From positions 1-62,642 of the forward strand of contig NZ_MZMV01000042.1 in the NCBI RefSeq assembly GCF_002210435.1: DNA of 62,642 nucleotides, read 5' to 3'. The position numbers were made by a program, and so were the translations under genes. The stretch is from Micromonospora wenchangensis. Its GTDB lineage: Bacteria; Actinomycetota; Actinomycetes; Mycobacteriales; Micromonosporaceae. This document shows positions 17,221 through 25,783 of the stretch, piece after piece. The notes beneath the pieces are model-generated. The model was not told the origin of the DNA. It did no database searches and saw only the letters and a list, made by a program, of their open reading frames with translations. Position 1 is the first letter of the stretch; each line of letters begins with the position of its first letter.

Positions 17221-19673
17221 CGTCACGAGTGGGCCGGGAACCCAATCCGCCCGGCCGGGCCGCCGTCGGGTACCGGTTGGGCCGGCAGGCGGACTTCGCC
17301 GCCGAACTGGTCGACCGGCTCGCCGGCCGGCCGGAGCTGGCCGGGCTGACCACCCGGGAGGTCGACGACCCGGCGGTGGCGCTGCTGCACGCCTGGGCGA
17401 CCACCCTGGACGTGCTCGCCTTCTACCAGGAGCGGATCGCCAACGAGGGTTTCCTCGGCACCGCCACCGAACGCGGTTCGGTGCTGATGCTGGCCCGCGC
17501 GATCGGCTACGAGCTGCGCCCCGGGGTGGCCGCGACGACGTGGCTGTCGTTCACCGTCACCGCCACCCCCGGCGCGCCGGAGGGGGTGCCGATCCCGGTG
17601 GGCAGCCAGGCGCAGAGCGTGCCCGGCCCCGGCGAGCTGCCGCAGGTCTTCGAGACGGTGGCCCCGCTGCTGGCCCGCCCGGAGCTGAACGCGGTGGGGT
17701 TGCGGGTCACCGCGCCCCGCGCGCCCCGGCCCGGCGACGACACCCTGCACCTGGCCGGCGTCGACACGGTGCTCACCCCGGGCACCGCGCTGCTGGTGCT
17801 CGGCCCCGACTGGTACGACGTGCGCCGGGTGCGCTCGGCCACGGCGGTGCTGCCGGCGGTGGTGGCCGCGTTCGACGGCGGCGCGGTGGTGCCGGCGTAC
17901 ACGGTGGTCGGGTTGGACGCGGTGGTGACCGCCCAGCCGCTCGGCACGGAACTGCGCCAGTCGGGCCGCGAGGTGCAGGTGCACCTGCTGACGCAGCGGG
18001 CGGCGCTGTTCGGCCACCAGGCGCAGCCGTGGTCGGCGCTGCCGGTGGCGTTGCGGGTCGGCGAGTTGAACCCGGGCACCAACCAGGTGCTGCCGGGCGC
18101 GTACGCCACCCGCAAGGACACCTGGGTCGACGCCCCGCTGGGTGCCGCCGAGCGGGCGCTGCACCTGGACCAGTCGTACCCGTCGGTCGTGGCCGGGTCG
18201 TGGCTGGTGCTGGAGACCGCCGGGGTGGCGCAGGTGCGTCGGGTCGACGCGGTGGCGGAGCTGCCGGTCGCCGACTTCGGCATCGCCGCCCGCACCACCC
18301 GGGTCACCGTGGCCGGCGGCGACTCGGACACGTTCACCAGGCGGACCACCACCGTGCTCGGCGGCAGCCGGCTGCTCCCGACGGCCGCCCCGCCGCTGAC
18401 CGCCCCGCTGGCCGCGACCGCGACCCTGGAGCTGGCCCGGCCGACGCCCGGACTGGAACCGGGCCGGCCGCTGGTGCTCACCGGCGTCGACCCGGACGGC
18501 GGCCCGGTCGGCGAGGTGGTGACGGTGCTGCGGGTGCGGGACGCGACCACGGTGGACCTGACGGCGAACGTGACCCGGCGCTACCGGCGCGACAGCGTCC
18601 GGGTGCTGGGCAACGTGACACCGGCGACCCACGGCGAGAGCCGGGCCGAGGTGCTGGGCAGCGGCGACGCGCGGCAGGCGTTCCCCCGGTTCACGCTGCG
18701 GCACGCGCCGCTGACCCACGTGCCGGCGGCGACCGCGAGCGGCTCCCGCACCACCCTCGCGGTCTGGGTGGACGGGGTGCGCTGGCAGGAGGTGCCGGCC
18801 CTGCTCGGGCAGGCCCCCACCGCCCGGGTCTACACCGTGCGCCGGGCCGACGACGGCGTCGTGACGGTCACCTTCGGCGACGGCCTGACCGGGGCGCGGC
18901 TGCCGACCGGGCGGGACAACGTGGTGGCCACCTACCGCAGCGGCGTCGGGCGCTCGGCCGACCTCGCGCCGGGCCGGTTGACGATCCCGCTGTCCCGGCC
19001 GCTGGGTCTGGTGGAGGTGGGCAACCCGGTGCCGGCCGCCGGGGCCGACGACCCGGAGGGGGTGGACCGGGCCCGCCGCAACGCGCCGCTGGCGGTCCGC
19101 ACCCTGGGCCGGGTCGTCTCGCTGGCCGACCACGCCGACTTCGCCCGCGCCTTCGCCGGGATCGGCAAGGCCCGCGCGGACCTGGTCTGGGACGACGCCC
19201 GGCAGCTCGTCCTGCTCACCGTCGCCGGCCCGGACGGGGCGGAGATCCCGCCGGACGCGGCGGTCCGCGCCGACCTGCTGCGGGCGCTGGACGCCGCCCG
19301 CCAGCCGGCGGTGCCGGTACGCATCCTCGGCCACCACCGTCGCCGGGTGGCGGTGACCGCGCGGCTGCTGTTGGCCCCCGGGTACCGGTTCGCGGCGGTC
19401 TCGGCTGCCGCCCGGACGGCGCTGGTCGCCGGGTTGAGCTTCGACGCCCGCGACTACGCCCAGCCGGTGCGCGGAAGCGAGGTGCAGGCGCTGCTGCACC
19501 GGGTGCCCGGTGTCGCGGCGGTGGTGCTGGAGCTGCTGTACGACGCCGGGCAGTCGCCGGCCCGGCTCGACGTGATCACCGCGGCGCCGGCCCGTCGGGT
19601 CGGTGACGTGCTGCTGCCCGCCGATCTGCTCACCGTGGACGCCGGTGACGTCACCCTGCTGGAGGCATCGTGA
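17217..19673 (+). CDS. Second large baseplate wedge protein (Pvc12-like)
   Basis: 818 residues from the GTG at 17217 (GTGA overlap); GTG at 17229 is possible. N-terminal 'ALLHAWATTLDVLAFYQERIANEGFL' and 'ERGSVLMLARAIGYELRPGVAA' repeat the wedge signature in a variant form. The middle (~200-520) is a large beta insertion; the C-terminal part has 'VTFGDGLTGARLPTGRDNVVATYRSG' and 'DRARRNAPLAVRTLGRVVSLADHADF', again gpJ-like. Paralogous in design to the preceding gene. Homologues (Pvc12/Afp12) build the outer wedge. Strong family match, exact position in the particle inferred. Confidence 0.9.
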   Translation: MTSRVGREPNPPGRAAVGYRLGRQADFAAELVDRLAGRPELAGLTTREVDDPAVALLHAWATTLDVLAFYQERIANEGFLGTATERGSVLMLARAIGYELRPGVAATTWLSFTVTATPGAPEGVPIPVGSQAQSVPGPGELPQVFETVAPLLARPELNAVGLRVTAPRAPRPGDDTLHLAGVDTVLTPGTALLVLGPDWYDVRRVRSATAVLPAVVAAFDGGAVVPAYTVVGLDAVVTAQPLGTELRQSGREVQVHLLTQRAALFGHQAQPWSALPVALRVGELNPGTNQVLPGAYATRKDTWVDAPLGAAERALHLDQSYPSVVAGSWLVLETAGVAQVRRVDAVAELPVADFGIAARTTRVTVAGGDSDTFTRRTTTVLGGSRLLPTAAPPLTAPLAATATLELARPTPGLEPGRPLVLTGVDPDGGPVGEVVTVLRVRDATTVDLTANVTRRYRRDSVRVLGNVTPATHGESRAEVLGSGDARQAFPRFTLRHAPLTHVPAATASGSRTTLAVWVDGVRWQEVPALLGQAPTARVYTVRRADDGVVTVTFGDGLTGARLPTGRDNVVATYRSGVGRSADLAPGRLTIPLSRPLGLVEVGNPVPAAGADDPEGVDRARRNAPLAVRTLGRVVSLADHADFARAFAGIGKARADLVWDDARQLVLLTVAGPDGAEIPPDAAVRADLLRALDAARQPAVPVRILGHHRRRVAVTARLLLAPGYRFAAVSAAARTALVAGLSFDARDYAQPVRGSEVQALLHRVPGVAAVVLELLYDAGQSPARLDVITAAPARRVGDVLLPADLLTVDAGDVTLLEAS

Positions 19674-21793
19674 GGGTCGAGGAGATCTGGGGCCTGCTGC
19701 CGGCCGCCCTGCGCAGCCGGGACGAGGCGGCCGGCGGGATGCTGCGCGCCCTGGTGGAGGTGCTGGCCACCCAGGCCGCCGCGCTCGACGCCGACATCGA
19801 CCAGCTCACCGACGACTGGTTCGTGGAGACCTGCGCCGAGTGGGTGGTGCCCTATCTCGGTGAGCTGGTGGGGGCGGGTCAGTTGCATCCGCTGGCCGAC
19901 GGCGGCGGGCTGTCCGACCGGGCCCGGGTCGCCGACACGATCCGGTTCCGCCGGCGCAAGGGCACCGCCGCCGCCCTGGAGGAGCTGACCCGGGCCAACA
20001 CCGGTTGGAGCGCCGCCGTCGTCGAGTTCTTCGAACGGTTGGTCGCCACCCAGCACGTCAACCACGTCCGCGCCGCGCCGGCCACCGCGTCGATCCGGGC
20101 CGCCGCGCCGTTGGAGCTGGTCGGCGGGCCGTTCGAGACGGTCTGCCGGACGGTGGACGTGCGGGCGATGGACACCGGGACCGGCCGCCCCAACATCGGG
20201 CACATCGGCCTGTACGTGTGGCCGCTGCCGTCGTACCGGCTGGACCGGGCGACGGCCGCGCCGGTCGTGACGCCTCCGGACGGGCGGTGGTGGATCGACC
20301 CGGTGGGGGTGGGCCGGCAGTTGACCGGGCCGACGGTGACCGAGCCGGACATCGACCACCGGGCCGACGAGGCGAACGTGCCCGGTCCGCTGCGCCGCCG
20401 GCCGCTGCGCGACGAGTTGGCGGCGCTGGCCTCGGACAGCCCGCCGTCGGCGGAGCAGCGGCGCTGGTTCCGCGACGACGACCCGTCGTTCGTGGTGTGG
20501 ATCCAGCCCACCCCGGCCGACGAGCTGCGCCCGGTGCCGCTGGACCTGCTGCGGATCTGCGACCTGGCCGGCTGGGAGCTGCCGACCGGCAGCGTGGTAC
20601 GGGTCGACCCGGTGCGCGGCCGGATCACCGTCGCCGCCGGCCGTCCGGTGCACCGCCTCGCGGTCTCCTGGTGGTACGCGTTCAGCGCCGACGTCGGCGC
20701 CGGCCCGTACCCGCGCCGGGGCGACCTGGGGGCGGCGGACGGGCCGGTGGACTGGCAGCTCGCGGTGAGCGTGACCGAGCCGCCGCGGGCCGGGGAGGTG
20801 GTCGCCTCGCTGGGTGAGGCGGTGACCGCCTGGCACGACTTTCAGGCCGCGCACCCGGGCGGCACCGGCCGGATCGTGGTGCTGGACAGCCACCGCTACC
20901 GGGAGGACCTGTCGGTGCGGGTGGGGCAGGGCAGCCGGTTGAGCGTGCTGGCCGCGCAGTGGCCCCGGCCGCCGGACCGGCCCCGCCGGCAGACCGACCT
21001 CGACCCGGTCGGGGTGCGGCCCTGCCTGCTGGGCACCCTGGCGGTCACCGGGGTCGGCGTCGGGGACCGCCCGGGTGAGCTGGTCGTCGACGGACTGCTG
21101 GTCGCCGGGGCGGTGACCGTCACCGCGCCCGCCGGGGGTGGGCCGGGCCTGGGCCTGGTCGAGCTGCGGCACTGCACCCTCGGCCCGGCGGCGACCGGGC
21201 TGACCGTCACCGCCGGCAACGACCGGACCCGGGTGGTGGTGCACCGCTGCGTGACCGGGTCGCTGACCACCACCGACGGTCCGCTGACCGTGACCGACTC
21301 GCTGGTGCACGGCACGGTCGCCGCCGCCGACGCGGCGGCGGAGCTGACCGGGGTGACGGTGCTGGGCACCACCACGGCTCGGGTACTGACCGCCACGGAC
21401 TGCCTGTTCGACCAGCCGGTGACGGTGGCCCGCCGGCAGCAGGGGTACGTCCGGTTCAGCTACCTGCGGCCCGGCTCGGTCACCCCGCGCCGCTACCGCT
21501 GCCAGCCGGACCTCGCCCAGCAGGCCCACCCCGACGACCCGGACGTGGCCACCCGGGTCGGGCCGGCGTGGGCGAGCACCCGCTACGGCGACGCCACCTA
21601 CGGCCGGCTGGCCGCCACCGCCGCCGTGGAGCTGCGTACCGGTGCGGAGTCCGGGGCCGAGCTGGGGGCGTTCCGCCGTGCCCTGACCCCGCAACGTCTG
21701 CACAACCTCGCCCTCGCGCTGGCGGAGTACCTGCCGCTGGGGCGGGTGGCCGCTGCCCTGCCCGTCCTGCCGACCGGAGGAACCACACCATGA
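19670..21793 (+). CDS. gpI-like tail protein with C-terminal beta-rich extension
   Basis: 707 residues, GTG start with GGAGG upstream. The N-terminal ~200 residues match phage tail protein I family: 'DEAAGGMLRALVEVLATQAA', 'DDWFVETCAEWVVPYLGELV', 'DTIRFRRRKGTAAALEELTR'. From ~200 there is a loosely conserved beta region, and from ~400 repeating short strands (for example 'LVVDGLLVAGAVTVTAP', 'LTVTAGNDRTRVVVHRCV') suggest a right-handed beta-helix or fibre-like domain. It may link the wedge to an external fibre. Overlaps the next gene by 4 bp, with a GGAGG site for it at the end of this frame. Confidence 0.82.
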   Translation: MRVEEIWGLLPAALRSRDEAAGGMLRALVEVLATQAAALDADIDQLTDDWFVETCAEWVVPYLGELVGAGQLHPLADGGGLSDRARVADTIRFRRRKGTAAALEELTRANTGWSAAVVEFFERLVATQHVNHVRAAPATASIRAAAPLELVGGPFETVCRTVDVRAMDTGTGRPNIGHIGLYVWPLPSYRLDRATAAPVVTPPDGRWWIDPVGVGRQLTGPTVTEPDIDHRADEANVPGPLRRRPLRDELAALASDSPPSAEQRRWFRDDDPSFVVWIQPTPADELRPVPLDLLRICDLAGWELPTGSVVRVDPVRGRITVAAGRPVHRLAVSWWYAFSADVGAGPYPRRGDLGAADGPVDWQLAVSVTEPPRAGEVVASLGEAVTAWHDFQAAHPGGTGRIVVLDSHRYREDLSVRVGQGSRLSVLAAQWPRPPDRPRRQTDLDPVGVRPCLLGTLAVTGVGVGDRPGELVVDGLLVAGAVTVTAPAGGGPGLGLVELRHCTLGPAATGLTVTAGNDRTRVVVHRCVTGSLTTTDGPLTVTDSLVHGTVAAADAAAELTGVTVLGTTTARVLTATDCLFDQPVTVARRQQGYVRFSYLRPGSVTPRRYRCQPDLAQQAHPDDPDVATRVGPAWASTRYGDATYGRLAATAAVELRTGAESGAELGAFRRALTPQRLHNLALALAEYLPLGRVAAALPVLPTGGTTP

Positions 21794-24700
21794 AGGGCGA
21801 CATCAGCCGCGTCACGTTCGACCAGCGGCGGCACGCGACGAGCGTCCGCAAGCAGCAGGGCCGGGTCGACCTGGACGCGGACTGGAACGAACAGCAGGAC
21901 ATCCAGGCGCACCTGCGGGCCACCGCGCTGACCGACGTGGTCGGCGCGGCGGGCGCGCCGCTGGTCGGCGGGGCGTTCGGGTTGACCGGCGGGGCCGACC
22001 TGAAGCTGTCGGCCGGCCGCTACTACCTCGACGGGGTGCTCTGCGAGAACGACACCCCGGTCTCCGTGTCCGCCCAGCCGGACCTGCCGGCGGCCGGGCC
22101 GTTCGTCCGCAGGCTCGACGGCACCTGGCTGGCCGCCGGCGCGCCGGTGCCGCCGGGGGTCTACGCGGCGTGGCTGCAGGTGTGGTCGCAGCACGTGACG
22201 GCGATCGAGGACCCGGCGCTGCGCGAGGTCGCCCTCGGCGGGCCGGACACCACCACCCGGCTGCGGACCGTGTGGCAGGTTCGGCTGTTGCAGGCCGGGC
22301 CGCCTAACACCCCGGTCGGCTGCGCGGACACCCCGCCCGGTTGGGCGGAGCTGACCGCCGCCTCGACCGGCACCCTCGCGGTCCGCGCCGACCCGACGGG
22401 CAGCTCCGGCGGGGACTGCGTGATCCCGACCGGGTCGCCGTACACCGGGCTGGACAACCAGTTCTACCGGGTGGAGATCCTCACCGGCGGGACGCCCGGC
22501 ACGGCCGGTTACGTCTGGTCGCGGGACAACGCCGCCACGGTGGCGACGTGGGAGAGCATCGACGTGGACGTGCTGACCGTGAAGGTCCCCGGCCGCGACG
22601 GCAGCGCCGGCTTCACCAACGGCTCCTGGGTGGAGCTGACCGACGACGGCCGGGAGCAGAACGCCCTGCCGGGCACGCTGGTGCAGGTCGACCGGGTGGA
22701 GGGGGACCGGATCGTGATCCGGCCGGGCACCGCCACCGGCAGCCTCGACCGGGCCGACTTCCCGTCCCGGCCGCGGGTGCGCCGCTGGGACGGCCGGGGC
22801 ACCGTGCCGGCCGGCGGTGGCGAACTGGACCTGGAACTCGGCATCAAGATCCGGTTCTCGGCGGCGGGCAGCTTCCGCACCGGCGACTGGTGGTCGTTCC
22901 CGGCCCGCTCGGCGGTGCACGACGTGCAGTGGCCCCGGGTCGGCACCACGCCCGTCGCGCAGACCCCGCACGGGCCGCGCCGGTCGCACGGCCGGATCGG
23001 CGTCGTGAGCTGGGACGGCAGCCAGTGGAGCGTGCTGCGCGACTGCCGGCCGGTGTTCGCCCCGCTGACCGGGCAGGCCACCCTGAGCCTGCTCGGCGGG
23101 GACGGCCAGGAGGCGGTGCCGGTGCCGGGCAACCCGGCGACCCTGGTGCCGCTGGGGCACGACCTGGTCACCGGGGTGGCCATGGGCGGCCAGCCGGTCG
23201 CCAAGGCCCGGGTCCGGTTCACCGTCACCGGCGGGGCGGGCCGGGTCACCGCCGGTGCGGTCACCGCCGGCACCGTCACGGTGGAGACCGGCACCGACGG
23301 GCGGGCCCGGTGCGCCTGGCAGCTCGACTCCGCCGCCACCACCCAGGAGGTCACCGCCCAGCTCCTCGACGAGGCCGGCCAGCCGGTGCACCTGCCGGTG
23401 ACGTTCACCGGCGCGCTGTCCCGCGCCGACCGGGTGTCGTACGACCCGACCGGGCGGCCGTCGCTGGCCGGGGCGACCACCGTGCAGGCCGCCATCAACC
23501 AGCTCGCCGCGTCCGCCACCGGCGGCTGGGCGACGATCACCATCCGGCCCGGCATCGACTGGGTGCAGGCGCTCACCACGCTGCCCGCCGGGGACGTGCT
23601 GATCTGCTTCGCCCCCGGCCTCTACACCAGCACCGTGCCGGTCACCTTCACCGGCCGGGCCAACATCCGGGTGCTGGGCAGCGGGCCGGCCAGCCGCATC
23701 CGGGTGCAGGGGCAGGAGTACGCGCTGATGTTCGTCAACTGCGGCACCGTGTCGGTGGCGCAGTTGGCGGTGGAGACCCCCGGCCCGGCCGACGTGCAGG
23801 GGCGGCTCGGTCCGGTCTCGGCGATCAACTGCGCCGACGTGACGATCGACCAGTGCCAGCTCACCGGGGTGGCCGGCGCGTCGCCGCGGAGCACCTGCCT
23901 GACCGTCCGCAACGACCAGGGCACCCCGCCGGGGAAGGTCCGGGTGCTCGACTCGGACTTCCTCGTCGGTCACGGCCAGCAGGGTGTGCTGCTGGTGAAC
24001 CCGGACCACGCCGTGGTCACCAGGTGCCGGTTCTCCTGCCCGCCCCGGCCGGCCTCGTTGACGCTGGCGGAGCTGGTCAAGGACGAGAAGTTCCGCAGCC
24101 AGCTCGCCACCCAGCTGGTGGGTCGGCTCGCCCTGGACCGCGACGACCGGCTGGAGGCGGGCGAGTGGAACACGGCGCTGCGGGTCGGCCGGTGGGGCGT
24201 CCGGATGAACTCGATGGTCCCGCTGAGCGAGTGGAAGACCCTGTCCACGCTGCGCCCGCCGACCGGCGAGGAGCTGCGTACCGCGCAGGGCGCCGGGGCG
24301 TACGTGCTGCGGCTGGCGGACGTGGCCACCGAGGACCCGGCCCAGCTGCCCTCGTACAAGCGGCAGTTGGCGTCGCTCAAGGGGCGGCTCGGGCAGAACG
24401 CCGGGCGGATCTTCGACACCGACGAGGGTCGCAAGACGCTGCGGGACTACCTGGTCGGTGAGGGGATCGATGTGCGGGAGGCCGACGAGATCGCCCGGGA
24501 CCGGCGCGAGGTGGCGCTGCCCGTGCCGGGGGCGAGCCTGCGGTTCGACTCAGCGTTGAGTCAGGGCGCCTGGGAGGCGGCGGTGGCGGCGTCGCCCCCG
24601 TCGCGTCCGGTGCAGACCCCGTCGGCGGCGGCCCGGCACCTGCGCGGTGTCGCCGACCGGATCCTGGTGGAGCCCGCCTTCGGCGAGAAGTACGCCGGGG

Positions 24701-25221
24701 GTTACCGGCAGGAGCTGACCGCCGCGGCGGAGGTGTCGGTGGGGGCCTGCGCGGTGGTGATCGGCGGTGGTACGGCCGTCGGTGACGTCGAGGTCTCCGA
24801 CTGCCGCATCGACCAGATCGCCGAGGGCGTGCACATCGGCGTGTCGTACCACAAGGGACCACCGATCCAGGCGGGCACGATCCGGGTCACCGGCAACGAC
24901 ATCCACCTCTACAAGGCGTGGTGGCGCAACGCGAGCACGATCCGGGGGATCAAGATCGGCAGCGTCCGCAACGTGTTCGTCTCGGACAACCGGATCTCGG
25001 TGGCCGCCGGGACCGGCGTCGGCATCTGGGCCTTCGCCGCGGGCGGCCCGATCATGGCGATCCGCGACAACCTGGTGCAGAACTGCGAGCCGGCGATCCT
25101 GTGCAACCCGTCCTGGTCGGGGGCGCCGGCCAAGCGGCTGTGGTCGGTCACCGACAACGTCTCGGTCAACGGCTCCATCCAGGTGGGCGGGGGTGCGCGC
25201 AGCACCGGCAACGTCAGTTGA
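21790..25221 (+). CDS. DUF6519 / right-handed beta-helix protein, last gene of eCIS operon
   Basis: 1143 residues from the ATG at 21790, with GGAGG 9-13 nt upstream. The N-terminal ~420 residues begin MKGDISRVTFDQRRHATSV and contain 'QGRVDLDADWNEQ', the hallmark of DUF6519 proteins found at the end of many eCIS and virion-like loci. An Ig-like segment lies at ~450-540 (a 'VKARVRFTVTGGAGRVTAG'-type strand set). From ~560 to 770 and ~960 to 1140 there is a parallel beta-helix (repeated 'N-x-x-V-x-x-N-x-I' rungs: NVFVSDNRISV, MAIRDNLVQNCEPAI), interrupted by a helical insertion at ~760-960. Probable fibre, receptor-binding or surface-degrading component; no experiment known to me. Confidence 0.8.
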   Translation: MKGDISRVTFDQRRHATSVRKQQGRVDLDADWNEQQDIQAHLRATALTDVVGAAGAPLVGGAFGLTGGADLKLSAGRYYLDGVLCENDTPVSVSAQPDLPAAGPFVRRLDGTWLAAGAPVPPGVYAAWLQVWSQHVTAIEDPALREVALGGPDTTTRLRTVWQVRLLQAGPPNTPVGCADTPPGWAELTAASTGTLAVRADPTGSSGGDCVIPTGSPYTGLDNQFYRVEILTGGTPGTAGYVWSRDNAATVATWESIDVDVLTVKVPGRDGSAGFTNGSWVELTDDGREQNALPGTLVQVDRVEGDRIVIRPGTATGSLDRADFPSRPRVRRWDGRGTVPAGGGELDLELGIKIRFSAAGSFRTGDWWSFPARSAVHDVQWPRVGTTPVAQTPHGPRRSHGRIGVVSWDGSQWSVLRDCRPVFAPLTGQATLSLLGGDGQEAVPVPGNPATLVPLGHDLVTGVAMGGQPVAKARVRFTVTGGAGRVTAGAVTAGTVTVETGTDGRARCAWQLDSAATTQEVTAQLLDEAGQPVHLPVTFTGALSRADRVSYDPTGRPSLAGATTVQAAINQLAASATGGWATITIRPGIDWVQALTTLPAGDVLICFAPGLYTSTVPVTFTGRANIRVLGSGPASRIRVQGQEYALMFVNCGTVSVAQLAVETPGPADVQGRLGPVSAINCADVTIDQCQLTGVAGASPRSTCLTVRNDQGTPPGKVRVLDSDFLVGHGQQGVLLVNPDHAVVTRCRFSCPPRPASLTLAELVKDEKFRSQLATQLVGRLALDRDDRLEAGEWNTALRVGRWGVRMNSMVPLSEWKTLSTLRPPTGEELRTAQGAGAYVLRLADVATEDPAQLPSYKRQLASLKGRLGQNAGRIFDTDEGRKTLRDYLVGEGIDVREADEIARDRREVALPVPGASLRFDSALSQGAWEAAVAASPPSRPVQTPSAAARHLRGVADRILVEPAFGEKYAGGYRQELTAAAEVSVGACAVVIGGGTAVGDVEVSDCRIDQIAEGVHIGVSYHKGPPIQAGTIRVTGNDIHLYKAWWRNASTIRGIKIGSVRNVFVSDNRISVAAGTGVGIWAFAAGGPIMAIRDNLVQNCEPAILCNPSWSGAPAKRLWSVTDNVSVNGSIQVGGGARSTGNVS

Positions 25222-25272
25222 GCTGTCACAAGGGCGACTGCACCGGCCGGCGGGCGGGCCTACGCTCATGGT

Positions 25273-25340
25273 GACTGCCACTTAGCGCGGTTGCGGATCG
25301 CAGATGTGGTCTAGGGGTTCAAATCCCCTGGTAGTCGCCA
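25273..25340 (+). tRNA. Degenerate tRNA-like element with intact acceptor and T arms
   Basis: The 5' heptamer GACTGCC (25273-25279) pairs with GGTAGTC (25330-25336; one G-U), then G and CCA follow. The T arm AGGGG-TTCAAAT-CCCCT is perfect. The middle is only 33 nt instead of ~41: a 3-bp CGC-GGTT-GCG mini D-like hairpin, then a possible GATCG/TGGTC stem with a 6-nt loop (CAGATG), and almost no variable loop. No standard 7-nt anticodon loop with T33 can be drawn. It may be a decayed tRNA, a tRNA-like RNA or an integration-site remnant. An excellent terminator hairpin follows 8 nt after CCA, which suggests it is transcribed. Confidence 0.5.
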
Positions 25341-25348
25341 ACAAGCGG

Positions 25349-25374
25349 CGGGGCGGGCCTTCGGGTCCGCCCCG
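25349..25374 (+). terminator. Rho-independent-type hairpin with UUCG loop
   Basis: Eleven paired bases (CGGGGCGGGCC / GGTCCGCCCCG, one G-U) close a TTCG tetraloop. It lies 8 nt after the CCA end of the tRNA-like element and 128 nt after the eCIS operon stop. There is no long T tract, which is usual in high-GC actinobacteria. It likely ends transcription of both. Confidence 0.75.
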
Positions 25375-25437
25375 TTCGTCACCTGGGCCCGGCGTCGGTG
25401 CCGCCGGCCGGGATCCGTAACCACAGCCAGGTTTATG

Positions 25438-25455
25438 AACGGTGACGCAACCGTT
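25438..25455. promoter_or_regulatory. Inverted repeat AACGGT-N6-ACCGTT, possible operator
   Basis: Perfect 6-bp arms with a 6-nt spacer, 160 nt upstream of the -35 of the cassette promoter. Could bind a dimeric regulator of the biosynthetic cassette. No regulator gene lies beside it, so the binder is unknown. Confidence 0.3.
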
Positions 25456-25616
25456 AAATCCATTCGGTTTCGTCCCACATAAAAGAATCGGCGGGACAAA
25501 CCACTCCTGCCCGACAATTACTTCGTCACACCCGGTCACCCCACCGCACAAAGCGCCGACTGAGCTGCCAAAACGGCCGTTCACCGGGGGACAGATCGCG
25601 CAGCGCGACCGAACTA

Positions 25617-25645
25617 TTGACCGTGCGCGATGGGTCGCATATTGT
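25617..25645 (+). promoter_or_regulatory. Sigma70-type promoter TTGACC-N17-TATTGT
   Basis: TTGACC at 25617-25622, a 17-nt spacer, and TATTGT at 25640-25645. Start of transcription expected near 25652, giving a leader of ~130 nt before the acyltransferase gene. It is the best promoter-like match seen in the window and suits the start of an operon through 34179. Confidence 0.55.
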
Positions 25646-25783
25646 TCGCGGTGCAAGTTCCACCGGACGAGATAAACACCGCCAGAATCCGCCGCCAGCC
25701 GTCGGCAATCGACGCAGCCTTTCCGCTGCCCGCCGTGTCGGGTCAACCGCGCACGTATTCCACCCGACCAGCAAGGAATCCCC

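Larger units (their letters stand above)
25381..25783 (+). other. AT-richer intergenic leader of the polyketide cassette
   Basis: About 400 nt without a convincing gene. Base composition drops clearly from ~25430 (stretches such as 'gttaaatccattcggtttcg' and 'acataaaagaatcg'). It holds an 18-bp inverted repeat (25438-25455), the promoter at 25617-25645 and a ~130-nt untranslated leader. Short frames here lack ribosome sites and typical codon use. Confidence 0.6.

Noticed and set aside
14842..19673. Two wedge genes as a recent tandem duplication
   Set aside because: They share only the gpJ-type design; sequence and insertions differ strongly and two such genes are normal in eCIS.
1..25221. 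The structural block being a contractile prophage
   Set aside because: Within the window there are no head, portal, terminase or lysis genes, and the DUF4255, DUF4157 and AAA+ genes are eCIS markers; the left side is not visible.
25442..25675. Short plus-strand frame in the intergenic leader
   Set aside because: Codon use is unlike the neighbours, it has no ribosome site and it overlaps the promoter.
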